DNA of 64,000 nucleotides from Myceligenerans indicum (GCF_016742955.1 NZ_JABBYC010000004.1:62001-126000), one strand, 5' to 3'; positions 18,700 to 28,825 are shown, numbered from the stretch's first letter. Notes: generated by a model from the sequence alone, not told the origin. Numbers and translations: made by a program.

Positions 18700-18793
18700 G
18701 TCCGGTTTCCTCAAAAATACCGAGATGTCGTGGTGAGACTAACAATCCTCTCGGACCAGGAGGAGTTGGCGCGCGGTGCGGCCGCGGGCCGGC

Positions 18794-19246
18794 TCAGGAA
18801 CTCTCGACCGGCCGGCCCTCGAAGTAGGTCTGCAGCACCACCGTGCTGCGCGTGCTGACCTGCGCCGTACGGCGGATCTGGCCCAGCAGGCCCTCGAGCT
18901 CGCGGGGTGAGGCGACGCGGACGAGCAGCAGGTAGTTCGCGTTGCCCGCCACGGAGTAGCACGCCTCGATCCCGGGCAGATCCTTCAGACGCATGGGCGC
19001 GTCGTCCTCCTGCGCCTGGTCCAGCGGCGTGATCTCGATGAACGCCGTAAGCGGCAGGCCGATCGCCTCCGGGTCCACCACCGCGCGGTACCCGGAGATC
19101 ACTCCTCGCGACTCCAGTTTCCGCACGCGGACCTGCACCGCCGAGAGCGACAGCCCGGTCGCCTCGGAGAGTGCGGCGAGCGTGGTGCGGCCATCGGCCC
19201 GCAGCGCACTGACGATCGTGCGGTCTACGTCGTCTTCCAGGGTCAT
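18794..19246 (-). CDS. lrp: Lrp/AsnC-family transcriptional regulator
   Basis: The 150-residue protein has an AsnC-type helix-turn-helix (DRTIVSALRADGRTTLAALSE then LSLSAVQVRVRKLESRGVI) and a C-terminal RAM ligand-binding domain (about 68-145) with the Gly-rich AGNANYLLLVRV turn. Such regulators sense amino acids. Since lat lies downstream on the same strand, lysine-responsive control of lat is a reasonable inference. The start codon overlaps the stop of the ABC-F gene (ATGA), so it is translationally coupled to it. Confidence 0.93.
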   Translation of the reverse strand: MTLEDDVDRTIVSALRADGRTTLAALSEATGLSLSAVQVRVRKLESRGVISGYRAVVDPEAIGLPLTAFIEITPLDQAQEDDAPMRLKDLPGIEACYSVAGNANYLLLVRVASPRELEGLLGQIRRTAQVSTRSTVVLQTYFEGRPVESS

Positions 19247-21105
19247 CCGGCTACCTCCGCAGCCTCGAGCCAGGCCATCTCGAGCTCTCCCTTCTCCGCG
19301 GCAAGCTCCTTGAGCCGCGCGTCGAGTCTGCCGACGGCCTCGAAGTCCGTCGCACGGGTCGCCATGTCCTGGTGCAGCGTGGTCTCTTCCTCTGCGATTC
19401 TCTCCAACTGCCGCTCGATCCGAGAAATCGCCTTCCTGGCGGCCCGGATGTCGGCCTGGGAGTGCGAGGCCGCCGCCCCCTGCCCGGCCGCGTCCACCGA
19501 TGCGGCCGAGCCCGCCGACGCCGCCGGGACCGTCGCGGCGGACCCCGTCGCCCCGGTCGCGCGGCGCAGCGACAGATATTCCTCCACACCGCCCGGGAGA
19601 TCGCGGATCTTCCCGTCCCCGAGAAGCGCGATCTGCCGGTCGGCGACGCGCTCCAGGAGGTACCGGTCGTGGGACACGACGATCAGCGTCCCCGGCCAGC
19701 CGTCGAGCAGGTCCTCCAGCGCGGCGAGCGTGTCGGTGTCCAGATCGTTCGTCGGCTCGTCCAGCAGCAGCACGTTCGGCTCGGCGACGAGCAGCCGCAG
19801 CAGCTGGAGCCGCCGCCGCTCACCGCCCGACAGGCTCTCCACCTTCGTGTAGGCGCGCTCGCGGGTGAACCCGAGACGCTCGGTGAGCTGTGCGGCGGTG
19901 AGCTCCTTGCCGTCGATCTCGATCCGGCCGCGTTCCTGCTCGACCACCTGGACCGCCGTGAGGTGCCCCACCTGGTCGAGCTCGTGCACCTCCTGGCTGA
20001 GCTGCGCCACCTCGATCGTCTTGCCGCGCCGGACCCGGCCGCCGTCAGGCGCGCGGCGCCCCGTGAGCAGCGCGAGCAGCGTGGTCTTGCCCGCCCCGTT
20101 CACGCCGACGACGCCGTACCGGTCGCCGGGCCCGAGCCGCCAGGTCACGTGGTCGAACAACACCCGCCCGGTGCCGTCTCCGGGCTCGTCCCCTCGTGGC
20201 GGGAGGACGACCGTCACGTCCTCCAGGTCCAGCACGTCCTTGCCCAGCCGCCGGGTCGCCATCTGCGTGAGCTCCATCGCGTCTCGCGGCGGCGGCTCGT
20301 TCGCGATGAGAGCTGCCGCGGCGTCGAGCCGGAACTTGGGCTTGGAGGACCGGGCCTTGGCACCACGGTGCAGCCAGGCCAGTTCCTTGCGCAGCAGGTT
20401 GTCCCGCTTCTCGGCGGCCGCGGCCTCGAGCCGGGCGCGCTCGGCGCGGGCGAGGATGTAGGCCCCGTACCCGCCCTCGTACCCGTCGACGGCGCCCGAT
20501 CCGTCACCGCGCACCTCCCAGGTTCGCGTGCAGACCGCGTCGAGGAACCACCGGTCGTGCGTCACGACGACCAGCGCGCCGCGCGCGCCCGGGCGCCCGT
20601 ACCTGTCGGCGAGATGCTCGGCCAGCCAGGCCACGCCCTCGACGTCGAGATGGTTGGTGGGCTCGTCCAGCAGGAGCACGTCCGGATCGTCGGCGAGCAG
20701 GCCGGCGAGCGCGACCCGGCGGCGCTGGCCGCCGGACAGCGTGGTGGCGGGTGAGTCGAGGTCGAGATCGGCCAGCAGGCCCTGGTGGATGGCCCGGATG
20801 CGGGCGTCGGACGCCCACTCGTGCGTGTCCGCGCTGCCGTGCACCAGATCGAGCACCGTCGCGCCGGCGGGCATGTCGTCCCGCTGGTCGAGCATCCCGA
20901 CCGTGGAGCCGCCCACACGGGTGACGCGCCCGGCGTCCGCGTCGGACATCCCGCCCAGGATCCGCAGCAGCGTGGACTTGCCCGCGCCGTTGGGGCCGAC
21001 CACGCCGATGCGGTCGCCGTCGTCCAGCCCGAGGGAGACGTCGGACAGCAGGGTGCGGGTAGCGATCCGGAGGGAGATGCCGTCGGCGCCGAGGAGATGA
21101 GCCAC
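19243..21105 (-). CDS. ABC-F ATPase (Uup-like)
   Basis: A 620-residue soluble protein with two fused ABC domains and no membrane segment, typical of ABC-F translation factors that act at the ribosomal E site. Walker A motifs are VVGPNGAGKST and VVGVNGAGKTT; both signatures (LSGGQRRRVALA, LSGGERRRLQLL) and Walker B elements (LLLDEPTNHLD, LLLDEPTNDLD) are complete. The interdomain linker and a C-terminal coiled coil (about 555-615, IRAARKAISRIERQLERI) resemble Uup/YdiF rather than an antibiotic-resistance group. GTG at 21105 is supported by TAACCT 6 nt upstream, implying a leaderless message that continues into lrp. Confidence 0.92.
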   Translation of the reverse strand: MAHLLGADGISLRIATRTLLSDVSLGLDDGDRIGVVGPNGAGKSTLLRILGGMSDADAGRVTRVGGSTVGMLDQRDDMPAGATVLDLVHGSADTHEWASDARIRAIHQGLLADLDLDSPATTLSGGQRRRVALAGLLADDPDVLLLDEPTNHLDVEGVAWLAEHLADRYGRPGARGALVVVTHDRWFLDAVCTRTWEVRGDGSGAVDGYEGGYGAYILARAERARLEAAAAEKRDNLLRKELAWLHRGAKARSSKPKFRLDAAAALIANEPPPRDAMELTQMATRRLGKDVLDLEDVTVVLPPRGDEPGDGTGRVLFDHVTWRLGPGDRYGVVGVNGAGKTTLLALLTGRRAPDGGRVRRGKTIEVAQLSQEVHELDQVGHLTAVQVVEQERGRIEIDGKELTAAQLTERLGFTRERAYTKVESLSGGERRRLQLLRLLVAEPNVLLLDEPTNDLDTDTLAALEDLLDGWPGTLIVVSHDRYLLERVADRQIALLGDGKIRDLPGGVEEYLSLRRATGATGSAATVPAASAGSAASVDAAGQGAAASHSQADIRAARKAISRIERQLERIAEEETTLHQDMATRATDFEAVGRLDARLKELAAEKGELEMAWLEAAEVAG

Positions 21106-21111
21106 CCCGCA

Positions 21112-21117
21112 AGGTTA
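21112..21117 (-). promoter_or_regulatory. Leaderless promoter -10 of ABC-F-lrp
   Basis: TAACCT on the minus strand is separated from the GTG start by 6 nt and no ribosome binding site is seen. Confidence 0.45.
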
Positions 21118-21332
21118 TGCGCCCGCGCCGGATGCCCTGTCCCGGTGGTGTCCGGCGCTGCACGGATTCCCGGGAAGATCCCCGCGAAGATCCCCGGGAC
21201 CGCCCGGACGGTGACTCGCGACGGTGACTCCGGTGTGCCGCGGACGGCGGCACGCCATGAGCCCTACCGTGTATATGCTCTCCCGCAGGATCGGCATGAC
21301 AGCGCTTTCCGCAACGACGCAGGAGGATTCAG

Positions 21333-22343
21333 GTGGCCTACTTCGACATGTCCCGCGGCGAGCTCGAGCAGTATCTGCCCGAGGTCGACGAGCCCGACGA
21401 CTTCGACGAGTTCTGGGCCCGCACCATCGCGGAGGCCCGCGCGGCCGGCGCCGCGTTCCCCGGCGGCGGCGCCCCGCTGCTGGAGCGCCTCGACATCGGG
21501 CTGACCCAGGTCACGGTCGACGACGTCACCTTCCTCGGCTTCGGCGCCCACCCGGTCAGGGCCTGGCTCACGCGCCCCGCGCACGCCGAGGGCCCGCTGC
21601 CCGCCGTCGTCCAGTACCAGGGCTACGGCGGCGGCCGCGGACTGCCGCACGAGCACCTCGCCTACGCCGCTGCGGGCTACGCGCACCTCATGATGGACAC
21701 ACGCGGCCAGGGCTCGACCTGGGGCGGCGGCAGCACCCCGGACCCGGTAGGCGCGGGCCCCGCGGTTCCCGGCGTGATGACTCGCGGCATCGAGGACCCG
21801 CACGACCACTACTACCGCCGGCTGTTCACCGACGGCGTGCGCGCGGTGGACGCCGTCCGCTCCATCGACGGCATCGACCCCGAGCGCGTGGCCGTCCTGG
21901 GCACCAGCCAGGGCGGCGGCATCGCCATCGCCGTCGCCGGCCTGCTCGACGACCTGGCCGCCGCGGTCCCCGACGTCCCCTTCCTGTGCCACTACCGGCG
22001 AGCCGTGGAGATCTCCGACTCCATGCCCTACGGCGAGATCCGGCAGTACCTGCACACCCATCGTGGGCCCGAGGTCGAGGCGCGCACCTGGCGCACCTTC
22101 TCCTACCTCGACGGCATCTCCTTCGCCCGCCGGGCGAACGCGCCGGCCCTCTTCTCCACCGCCCTCATGGACGACGTCTGCCCGCCGTCCACCGTCTACG
22201 CGGCCCGCAACAACTGGGGCTCGGCCGGGAGCGCGGCACCCGGGACTCCCGAGATCGACGTCTACCCGTACAACGGACACGAGGGAGGCGAGGGCCATCG
22301 CTTCGCGCGACACCTCGAATTCCTCCGCGAGCACCTGAAATAG
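21333..22343 (+). CDS. CE7 acetyl xylan esterase / cephalosporin-C deacetylase
   Basis: CE7 enzymes deacetylate small acetylated sugars and xylo-oligosaccharides (and cephalosporin C). The 336-residue length is standard. The start MAYFDMSRGELEQY, oxyanion segment VVQYQGYGGGRG, nucleophile Ser in LGTSQGGG, acid Asp in LMDDVCPPSTV and His in YNGHEGGEG are all present. There is no signal peptide, so it should act on oligosaccharides already imported. GTG at 21333 follows a strong AGGAGG. TATGCT at 21274-21279 may be the -10. Its degenerate paralogue follows 79 bp later on the same strand. The substrate fits the xylanase at 53-57 kb. Confidence 0.93.
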   Translation: MAYFDMSRGELEQYLPEVDEPDDFDEFWARTIAEARAAGAAFPGGGAPLLERLDIGLTQVTVDDVTFLGFGAHPVRAWLTRPAHAEGPLPAVVQYQGYGGGRGLPHEHLAYAAAGYAHLMMDTRGQGSTWGGGSTPDPVGAGPAVPGVMTRGIEDPHDHYYRRLFTDGVRAVDAVRSIDGIDPERVAVLGTSQGGGIAIAVAGLLDDLAAAVPDVPFLCHYRRAVEISDSMPYGEIRQYLHTHRGPEVEARTWRTFSYLDGISFARRANAPALFSTALMDDVCPPSTVYAARNNWGSAGSAAPGTPEIDVYPYNGHEGGEGHRFARHLEFLREHLK

Positions 22344-22422
22344 ACGCGGCTCGGGTGGGGCGTGCAACGAACCAGCAGTACGCTGCCAGGCGCACCTCAC
22401 ACCCAACGGAGGGACTCCCACC

Positions 22423-23244
22423 GTGTCCGAGTTCGACATCCCCCCGGTCGCACTCGCGCCTGCCGCGCCCCCGGCCGTCGACGAGCCGCCCCAGTTCGAT
22501 GATTTCCGGTCCGACCTGCTCGTCCGATCACGCAGCAAGGCCGCCACGCAGCGCGACCCCGAGAGCTCGGACATCGGAAGCCTGACGATCGACGCGGTCA
22601 CCCTGCCCGGGTTCGGCGACCATCCGCTGCACGGCTGGTTCGTCACCCCGGCCGAGACGTCAGGGACGCTTCCGGGCGTCGTGGAGCTCGTCCCGCCGGG
22701 CGGCCGCGGCGAGGCCCGCGACCACACCTGGCCGGCCTCCGCCGGCTACGTGCACCTCGTCATCGAGATGCGGCACGACGGCGACCTGCAGGACCCGTAC
22801 AACCGGGAGATCGCCGCCGACGCCGTCCGCGCCGTGCAGGAGGTCCGATCCCTGCCAGGCGTGGACCCGTCGCGCGTCGCCGTGCTGGGCCGTGCCGGAG
22901 CAGGCTGCGCGGCCGTCGCCGCGGCCGGACTCCTGCCCGACATCGCCTGCGTGATCGCCGAGGCACCGTTCGCCGAGCCGCACGCCGCCGGACTCCGCGC
23001 GTTCGCGCGACGTGCCTCCACGCCGGTGCTGCTCGGCCCCGGGACCGGAACACCGGAGATCTTCGCGGCCTGGGGAGCCCACTCGGCCCAGGCGGTCTCG
23101 GAACTCTCGGGAGCCACACCTCCCGACGTGGTCGAGCGCACCCTGGACGACTCCGCCCCCGGAGCCCGGCAGGACGTCTACCAGGGCTGGCTCGCCTCCC
23201 ACACGGAACTGGGCACGATCTTCACACCCCAGGTCGCGAACTAG
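22423..23244 (+). CDS. CE7-like protein lacking the catalytic triad (putative pseudoenzyme)
   Basis: The 273-residue product aligns by eye along the CE7 fold of the gene before it: LPGFGDHPLHGWFVTP with LGFGAHPVRAWLTRP, VRAVQEVRSLPGVDPSRVAVLG with VRAVDAVRSIDGIDPERVAVLG. The nucleophile elbow is LGRAGAG instead of LGTSQGG (Ser to Ala), the oxyanion Tyr segment is VPPGGRG, and neither the MDD acid nor the GHEGG His is recognisable in the shortened C-terminus. It is therefore unlikely to be an esterase; a regulatory, sugar-binding or hetero-oligomer role is possible (CE7 enzymes are hexamers). GTG at 22423 has GGAGGG upstream and the frame is intact with normal codon use, so it is not an ordinary decaying pseudogene. 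Confidence 0.75.
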   Translation: MSEFDIPPVALAPAAPPAVDEPPQFDDFRSDLLVRSRSKAATQRDPESSDIGSLTIDAVTLPGFGDHPLHGWFVTPAETSGTLPGVVELVPPGGRGEARDHTWPASAGYVHLVIEMRHDGDLQDPYNREIAADAVRAVQEVRSLPGVDPSRVAVLGRAGAGCAAVAAAGLLPDIACVIAEAPFAEPHAAGLRAFARRASTPVLLGPGTGTPEIFAAWGAHSAQAVSELSGATPPDVVERTLDDSAPGARQDVYQGWLASHTELGTIFTPQVAN

Positions 23245-23349
23245 CGACGCCGCGCCGCGTCGCCGCGCCACCGCGTCCGGGCGCCATGCCCGGGCATCGC
23301 GCCCGGAGGCCCTCCCCGGACGCCGTGCCCGGACACAGCCGCCGTCGGA

Positions 23350-23355
23350 CACAAT
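23350..23355 (+). promoter_or_regulatory. Candidate -10 of MFS gene
   Basis: CACAAT lies 8 nt before the GTG start with no ribosome binding site; leaderless expression is likely. Confidence 0.35.
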
Positions 23356-23363
23356 GGCTCGAC

Positions 23364-24725
23364 GTGAGCACCACCCCTTCCCCGGACGTCTCGCGTTCCC
23401 CGGACGTCTCGCGTCGTGTCGTCTCGACCAGCGCGCTGCTCGTCGCGCTGCTCGTCGTCGGACTGAACTTCCGCGCGCCGATCACCGCGGTCCCGCCCGT
23501 CCTGTCCGACGTCGCCGCCGGGCTCGGGATGTCCGCGGTCGAGGCGGGACTGCTCACCGGGGTGCCGATCCTGTGCTTCGCCGCGTTCGCGCCCGTGGCC
23601 TCCTGGATCATCGGCCGGATCGGCCCCTACCGGGCGATGACCCTCGCCGTCGGCGGCGTGCTGGCCGGAACCTTGCTGCGCTCCGCCGCCACCGGGCCGG
23701 CCGGCGTATGGGTCGCCGTGGCCGGGACCGTCGTCATCGGCTCGGCGATCACCATCGGCAACGTCGCCGCGCCGGTGATCGTCGTCCACGACTTCGCCGG
23801 CCGCGCCGCCGTCGCCACCGGCCTCTACACGGCCTCGATGAACCTGGGCTCCGTGTTCACCACGACCCTGACCGTGCCGCTCGCCGCCTGGCTCGGCTGG
23901 CAGGCGGCGCTCGCGGCCTGGTCGGTCCTGGCCGTGGTCGCGCTGATCCACTGGGCATGGGTGATCAGGGGCAGAACCGGCGACGGCGTGTCCGACGGCG
24001 ACCGCCCCGCATCGCGTCGGGACGCGGCGGCCCCGGGGGCGCAGGCCGCCGACGCGGCGGAGGCTTCCCGGGAGACGTCGGCGCGTCCGACCGAGCGTGT
24101 GTGGGGCCGGCCCATCACCTGGTTGCTGGCCATGGCGTTCGTCGGACAGTCGTTCTCCTACTTCGCGGTGACCGGCGCACTGCCTGAGCTGCTCGGCGAC
24201 CGGATCGGGTTCACTCCCGCCGAAGCCGGCGTGGCGGCGTCGCTGTTCCAGGGGCTGGCGATCCTCGGGTCACTGGTGCTGCCCGTCACGCACGCCTTGC
24301 GGCTCCCGCTCGGGGTGGCGTCCGGGATCGTGACGGCCTGCTGGCTGTCGTTGCCTCTCGGGCTGCTGTTCGCGCCGGGAGGGTGGGCCGTGTGGTGCTC
24401 CCTCGCCGGGCTCGCGCAGGGCGGGAACTTCGCGGTGATCTTCACGCTGGTCGCGCAGCGGGCGGGGAGCCCGGTCGCTGCCCGGCGGATGGCCGCGACC
24501 GTTCAGGCGATCGGGTACGTCATCGCGTTCACCGGCCCGTCCGTCATGTTCGCCGTGCACGACGCCACGGGCGGCTGGAACGCGCCGCTGGCGCTCGTCC
24601 TCGCCGTGCTCACGCTCATGGGAGTGATCCTGGCGGTGGCGACGCTGCCCGGGCGGCATCGCACCGGAGGCGGCGCTCCCGAACGGGCGGCTGGTTCGTT
24701 CCCGTCGTCCCGCGGCGCGGCGTGA
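23364..24725 (+). CDS. CynX/NimT-type MFS transporter
   Basis: The 453-residue membrane protein has twelve predicted helices in two six-helix halves separated by a charged loop (about 205-245). The opening LVALLVVGLNFRAPITAVPP and GMSAVEAGLLTGVP are characteristic of the CynX/NimT branch of the major facilitator superfamily, linked to cyanate or 2-nitroimidazole transport but mostly uncharacterised. GTG at 23364 has a candidate -10 8 nt upstream. The N-terminus includes a duplicated SPDVSR. It converges with a marR gene 37 bp away, suggesting that regulator may respond to its substrate. The transported compound is unknown. Confidence 0.85.
   Translation: MSTTPSPDVSRSPDVSRRVVSTSALLVALLVVGLNFRAPITAVPPVLSDVAAGLGMSAVEAGLLTGVPILCFAAFAPVASWIIGRIGPYRAMTLAVGGVLAGTLLRSAATGPAGVWVAVAGTVVIGSAITIGNVAAPVIVVHDFAGRAAVATGLYTASMNLGSVFTTTLTVPLAAWLGWQAALAAWSVLAVVALIHWAWVIRGRTGDGVSDGDRPASRRDAAAPGAQAADAAEASRETSARPTERVWGRPITWLLAMAFVGQSFSYFAVTGALPELLGDRIGFTPAEAGVAASLFQGLAILGSLVLPVTHALRLPLGVASGIVTACWLSLPLGLLFAPGGWAVWCSLAGLAQGGNFAVIFTLVAQRAGSPVAARRMAATVQAIGYVIAFTGPSVMFAVHDATGGWNAPLALVLAVLTLMGVILAVATLPGRHRTGGGAPERAAGSFPSSRGAA
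23378..23413 (+). repeat. 18-bp perfect tandem duplication in MFS N-terminus
   Basis: Two identical adjacent 18-bp units encode the repeated SPDVSR residues of the cytoplasmic tail; the duplication keeps the frame. Confidence 0.85.
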
Positions 24726-24762
24726 GTGACCCGTCCGGCCGAAACTGCCTGGCCGCTCGTTC

Positions 24763-25356
24763 CTACTTCTCGAACTGCGTCGACAGGGTACGCAGCAGGC
24801 CGGCGAGGAGCGGACGGTGGTCCTTGTCCAGGGCGCCGAGGACCTGCGCCTCGACGGCGAGGAGATCGGCCATCGCGGCGTCGACCTGTTTCAGGCCGGC
24901 AGGCGTGAGCTCCACTTGGACGCCGCGGCGGTCGTCGGGGGAGCGGTGGCGCTCCACGAAGCCGCGGCCGGTGAGGCGGTCGATGCGGTTCGTCATCGTG
25001 CCGCTGGTGACGAGGGTCTGCTGGACGAGCGCGCCGGGGGAGAGACGGTAGGGCTCGCCGGCGCGACGCAGCGCGGAGAGCACGTCGAACTCCCAGGTCT
25101 CCAGGTCGCGCCGGGCGAACGCGCGACGGCGGGCCAGGTCGAGGTGGCGGGCCAGCCGCGAGATCCGGCTGAACACCGTCAGCGGCTCCAGGTCGAGGTC
25201 GGGCCTCTCCTGCAGCCAGGCCGCGACAATGCGGTCGACCTCGTCGTGCGGGGTGACGTCGAACTCCGCGGTGACCGGCTCGGCCGCACCGGGTCCGGCA
25301 CCCCGAGGGCCGTCGTCGTGCGACGCCGGCATCGGCCCGCTGGTGGACTCCTCCAT
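24763..25356 (-). CDS. MarR-family transcriptional regulator
   Basis: The 197-residue protein has a 40-residue disordered N-terminus, then the winged helix-turn-helix of MarR regulators: LETWEFDVLSALRRAG, SPGALVQQTLVTSGTMTNRIDRLTGRGFV and the wing RHRSPDDRRGVQVELT, with a C-terminal dimerisation helix. ATG at 25356 lies 6 nt after a good -10, so the message is probably leaderless. A perfect palindrome covers the -35 of its own promoter, implying autorepression. The gene converges with the MFS transporter, its most likely partner, although no matching palindrome was noticed upstream of that gene. Confidence 0.9.
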   Translation of the reverse strand: MEESTSGPMPASHDDGPRGAGPGAAEPVTAEFDVTPHDEVDRIVAAWLQERPDLDLEPLTVFSRISRLARHLDLARRRAFARRDLETWEFDVLSALRRAGEPYRLSPGALVQQTLVTSGTMTNRIDRLTGRGFVERHRSPDDRRGVQVELTPAGLKQVDAAMADLLAVEAQVLGALDKDHRPLLAGLLRTLSTQFEK

Positions 25357-25362
25357 GGCGAG

Positions 25363-25392
25363 AGACTACCCCGAAGTGTCTTGATATCAAGA
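25363..25392 (-). promoter_or_regulatory. MarR promoter with overlapping palindromic operator
   Basis: On the minus strand TTGATA (25385-25390) and TAGTCT (25363-25368) are separated by 16 bp. The 14-bp perfect palindrome TCTTGATATCAAGA (25379-25392) overlaps the -35, matching the TTGATATCAA type often bound by MarR proteins. A repressor here would block RNA polymerase directly. Confidence 0.7.
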
Positions 25393-25458
25393 GTCTTGAC
25401 CGTCGATGCGCGGCATCGGCGTGCGCCGGACAGGTGTCGGGACCGGCGGACCCGCTCA

Positions 25459-25811
25459 TCACTGGGGCGTTGGCGGCCCGAGCGGTGCCTGTGCGTGCGG
25501 GTGCGGCTGGGGCGTCGGCGCGCCGACGGTGGACGCCGCGCGCTGGTAGATGCCGGCCGCCGTCTCGTCGCCGGCGTCGTAGGCCTGGAGCGCGCCCGAC
25601 GTCGCGTCGACGACTCTGGTGATCTGCGTGTCGACCCATTCCAGGCCAGGCACCCGGCCTCGGAGGAATTCGGCGATCGCCTCCGCTCCGGGAGTGGTGC
25701 TGGTGGTGTCGTGCGCCTCGGCGCTCCGGATGATTCTCCGTAATGCTTGTTGCTCGGCCTCGACCTCTTCGAGAACCTTGCGGACGGGGCCTGGCTCGAT
25801 GCTCCAGCCGG

Positions 25812-25815
<4 letters not shown>
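25459..25815 (-). CDS. Short helical ESX-like protein (DUF6507-like)
   Basis: The 118-residue product begins MTGWSIEPGPVRKVLEEVE, continues as two long amphipathic helices and ends in a His/Pro/Gln-rich tail (PTPQPHPHAQAPLGPP). The opening and size resemble DUF6507, a group of WXG100-like proteins in actinobacteria; this assignment is from memory of the pattern only. The start overlaps the stop of the lipoprotein gene (ATGA), making it the last member of a four-gene coupled operon. It may be a type VII secretion-related substrate or a helical partner of the large hydrolase. Confidence 0.6.
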
Positions 25816-26629
<814 letters not shown>

Positions 26630-26633
<4 letters not shown>

Positions 26634-28618
26634 GGGGTGGCCTGCCGTTCCTCGAGTTCGGTGACGTCGACCGTGTTCGGCTCGTAGCCGGGGTCCAGGG
26701 TCCCGTCGACGACGATGGGTTGGCTGTCGTAGGTCGTGCCGATCACCCGATCAGGCGCGTACAGCTCGACCTGTGTGCCGGTGATGACGCCAACGATGTT
26801 CGCGAACGACGTCGAACCGACCGTGTACACGCCCGAGTGGGCGCCGATCGGGTTCAGGTCCTCGATGGTTCCGCTGTCCTCGTCCCCGGCCTCCTGGAAC
26901 CCGGTCTCCAGGCGCACCACGTCCGGGTCGTCCTGCGGGGAGGCGCCGTGACCCAGGTGTCCCAGATCGGCGTTCTGCGAGGAACCGGTGACCAGGTCGT
27001 TCCGGGCGATCATCGAGTAGTGCGGCTTGTCGCCGGTGCGCGGGAAGTCGGCCACGGCCTCGTCGTCGTTGCCCAGGCCCGCTCCCGCGACGTACAGGAT
27101 CCGGTCGGCCTCGAGGCCGGCGGCCTCGGCATGGCCCACCACCGCGGCGCCGTACGAATGCCCGGTGACGGTGAGCGTCGAGTCCTCGGACCGGCGGACA
27201 CCCGCGGCGAAATCGGCCAGCTTCGGACCCAGGTCGCGCGAGTACCCGTCCCAGGCGGCGTCCACGTGCTGTGGGAGACGGCCACCGGCCCACGTGATGA
27301 TCGCCGTTGGCTCCGCACCGAGCTTGGCCCTGTTCGCCGCGTCGTACATCTGGTACCCCCGCAGGTCGGTACCGTCGTACGACTCCACCTTGGTGGTGGT
27401 GCCGGGCACATGGATCGCGATGTTCTTGACCCAGCCGGGGATGTCGCCGTGCTCGTCGAGCGGGCCGTTGTATGTCGCGATCGCGTCCTTCGCCGGGTCG
27501 AACGCGATCACCTGCGCACGCGTGGTCGTGCCGATCTTGGCGTACTCGCCGTCGGCGTCGTACCCGTACCGGTCCCTGGGCTCCGGCAGGTCGAGGTACG
27601 TGGCATAGGAGTCGATTGCCGCACGAAGATCGTCGCGCTGTCGCTTCATCGCGAACACGCGCCCCAGCCATCCACCCAGCGATTCGCCGACGGCCGGGGA
27701 GGGCACGTCGTCGAGCCGCGCGAGCTCCCCTTCGAGCCGCGCGATCTCGTTGCGCAGGTTGATCTCGTTCGCCTCGGCGCGGGACCCCATCGGAATCCCG
27801 TTCAGATTGCCGACGAGAAGCGGGATCCCTGCGATCAGCGCCCGCCGCTGCCAGGGATCCAGGCCGTCCCACCATCCGCGGATCTCGGCGGGGGTGGCCC
27901 CGTCGACCCATTCCTGGTCGGGGACGAACCACGAGATGTCCGCGGGGTCGGTGCCGGAAGCCGCGAGCGAACCGCCGTGGCGTGAGCCGCGCCCGACCAT
28001 GCCTTGGCCCGCATCCCCGGGTGTCAGCTCACGTAGCCGGCGCTCGAGGTCCTCGGCCGCGGCGCGGATCTGTCCGGTCACGTGGGCGCCGTCCGCGATC
28101 AGCTCCTCGTTGCGCTCGATCGAGGGCCGGTGCTTCGCCCAGGTCACCCAGGCCCCGGTCCGGGCCCCGTCGTACCAGCCGGCCAGCTCGGCCGGTTCCA
28201 GGAGAACCAGCCCACGTGCCACGTCGTCCGCTCCGACCCACACTCCCGAGACAACCTGGTTGCGGAACGTGTCGGCCTCGAACTCGATGCGTTGCAGCTT
28301 CTGCTTGAGCGGCCGCAGCTCGTGGGCGAGGTGATCGATGTGCCTCGCCCCGGCGAGGTGTACCTGCTGCTCGTGCTCACCGCGGGCTTCGACCGGATCC
28401 ATCGCCCGGTACATGCGCGGAGCCTCGGGCGCGGAGTAGTGGTCTGCCACACCACCCCACAGGACGGCGACACGGCGCGCGGCCTCTCCGGTCGCGGCGC
28501 CGATCCGTCGGAGGTGGGCGGCCTGGTCCACGAGCCAGTCGAGGTCGAGGTCACCCGAAGCGATCGGGAACGCGGACGCGTCGATCAGGCCATCGGTGCC
28601 GGTGAATCCGCCGCTCAC
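26630..28618 (-). CDS. Alpha/beta hydrolase (DUF1023-like) with ESX-like N-terminus
   Basis: The 662-residue protein combines a helical N-terminal third and an alpha/beta hydrolase C-terminal half. The N-terminus has an ESX-like helical hairpin with a WxG turn (VAVLWGGVADHY) followed by long charged helices. The hydrolase region shows VTGHSYGAAVVG with the nucleophile Ser at about 488, a candidate Asp near 541 (ARNDLVTG) and His near 593 (GAHSGVY), the layout of actinobacterial DUF1023 hydrolases. No Sec signal is present, so export, if any, would be through type VII secretion. GTG at 28618 overlaps the stop of a 45-codon gene; its own stop overlaps the lipoprotein start. Substrate unknown; lipid or ester hydrolysis is inferred. 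Confidence 0.75.
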
Positions 28619-28752
28619 CGGCGCGGCACCGGGGCCGCGCCGTCGCGCACCCGCGCGGTTTCGCCTGGCTCGTCACCCCCCGGGAACACGAGGTGTGCAG
28701 CCGAAGCGTCCATCAGCTCGGCGGCGAGCGTCGCACGGTTCTCGCGGGCCAT
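28615..28752 (-). CDS. Small 45-aa protein leading the hydrolase operon
   Basis: Reading 46 codons from ATG at 28752 to a TGA that overlaps the hydrolase GTG (GTGA) gives a 45-residue peptide starting MARENRATLAAELMDASAAH and ending GAAPVPRR. AGAGGGA lies 9 nt upstream of the ATG. The start-stop overlap matches the two other junctions of this operon, the best argument that it is real. It has one amphipathic helix, no membrane segment and no motif I know. It could be a translational leader, a chaperone-like partner or an antitoxin-like peptide. Confidence 0.5.
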   Translation of the reverse strand: MARENRATLAAELMDASAAHLVFPGGDEPGETARVRDGAAPVPRR

Positions 28753-28825
28753 GTGTCTGGAGTCCCTCTCGAAGTGGGGCAGGCATCGTCGACCGGCCCA
28801 CCTCTATCCCGCAGGCCGTATCCGC

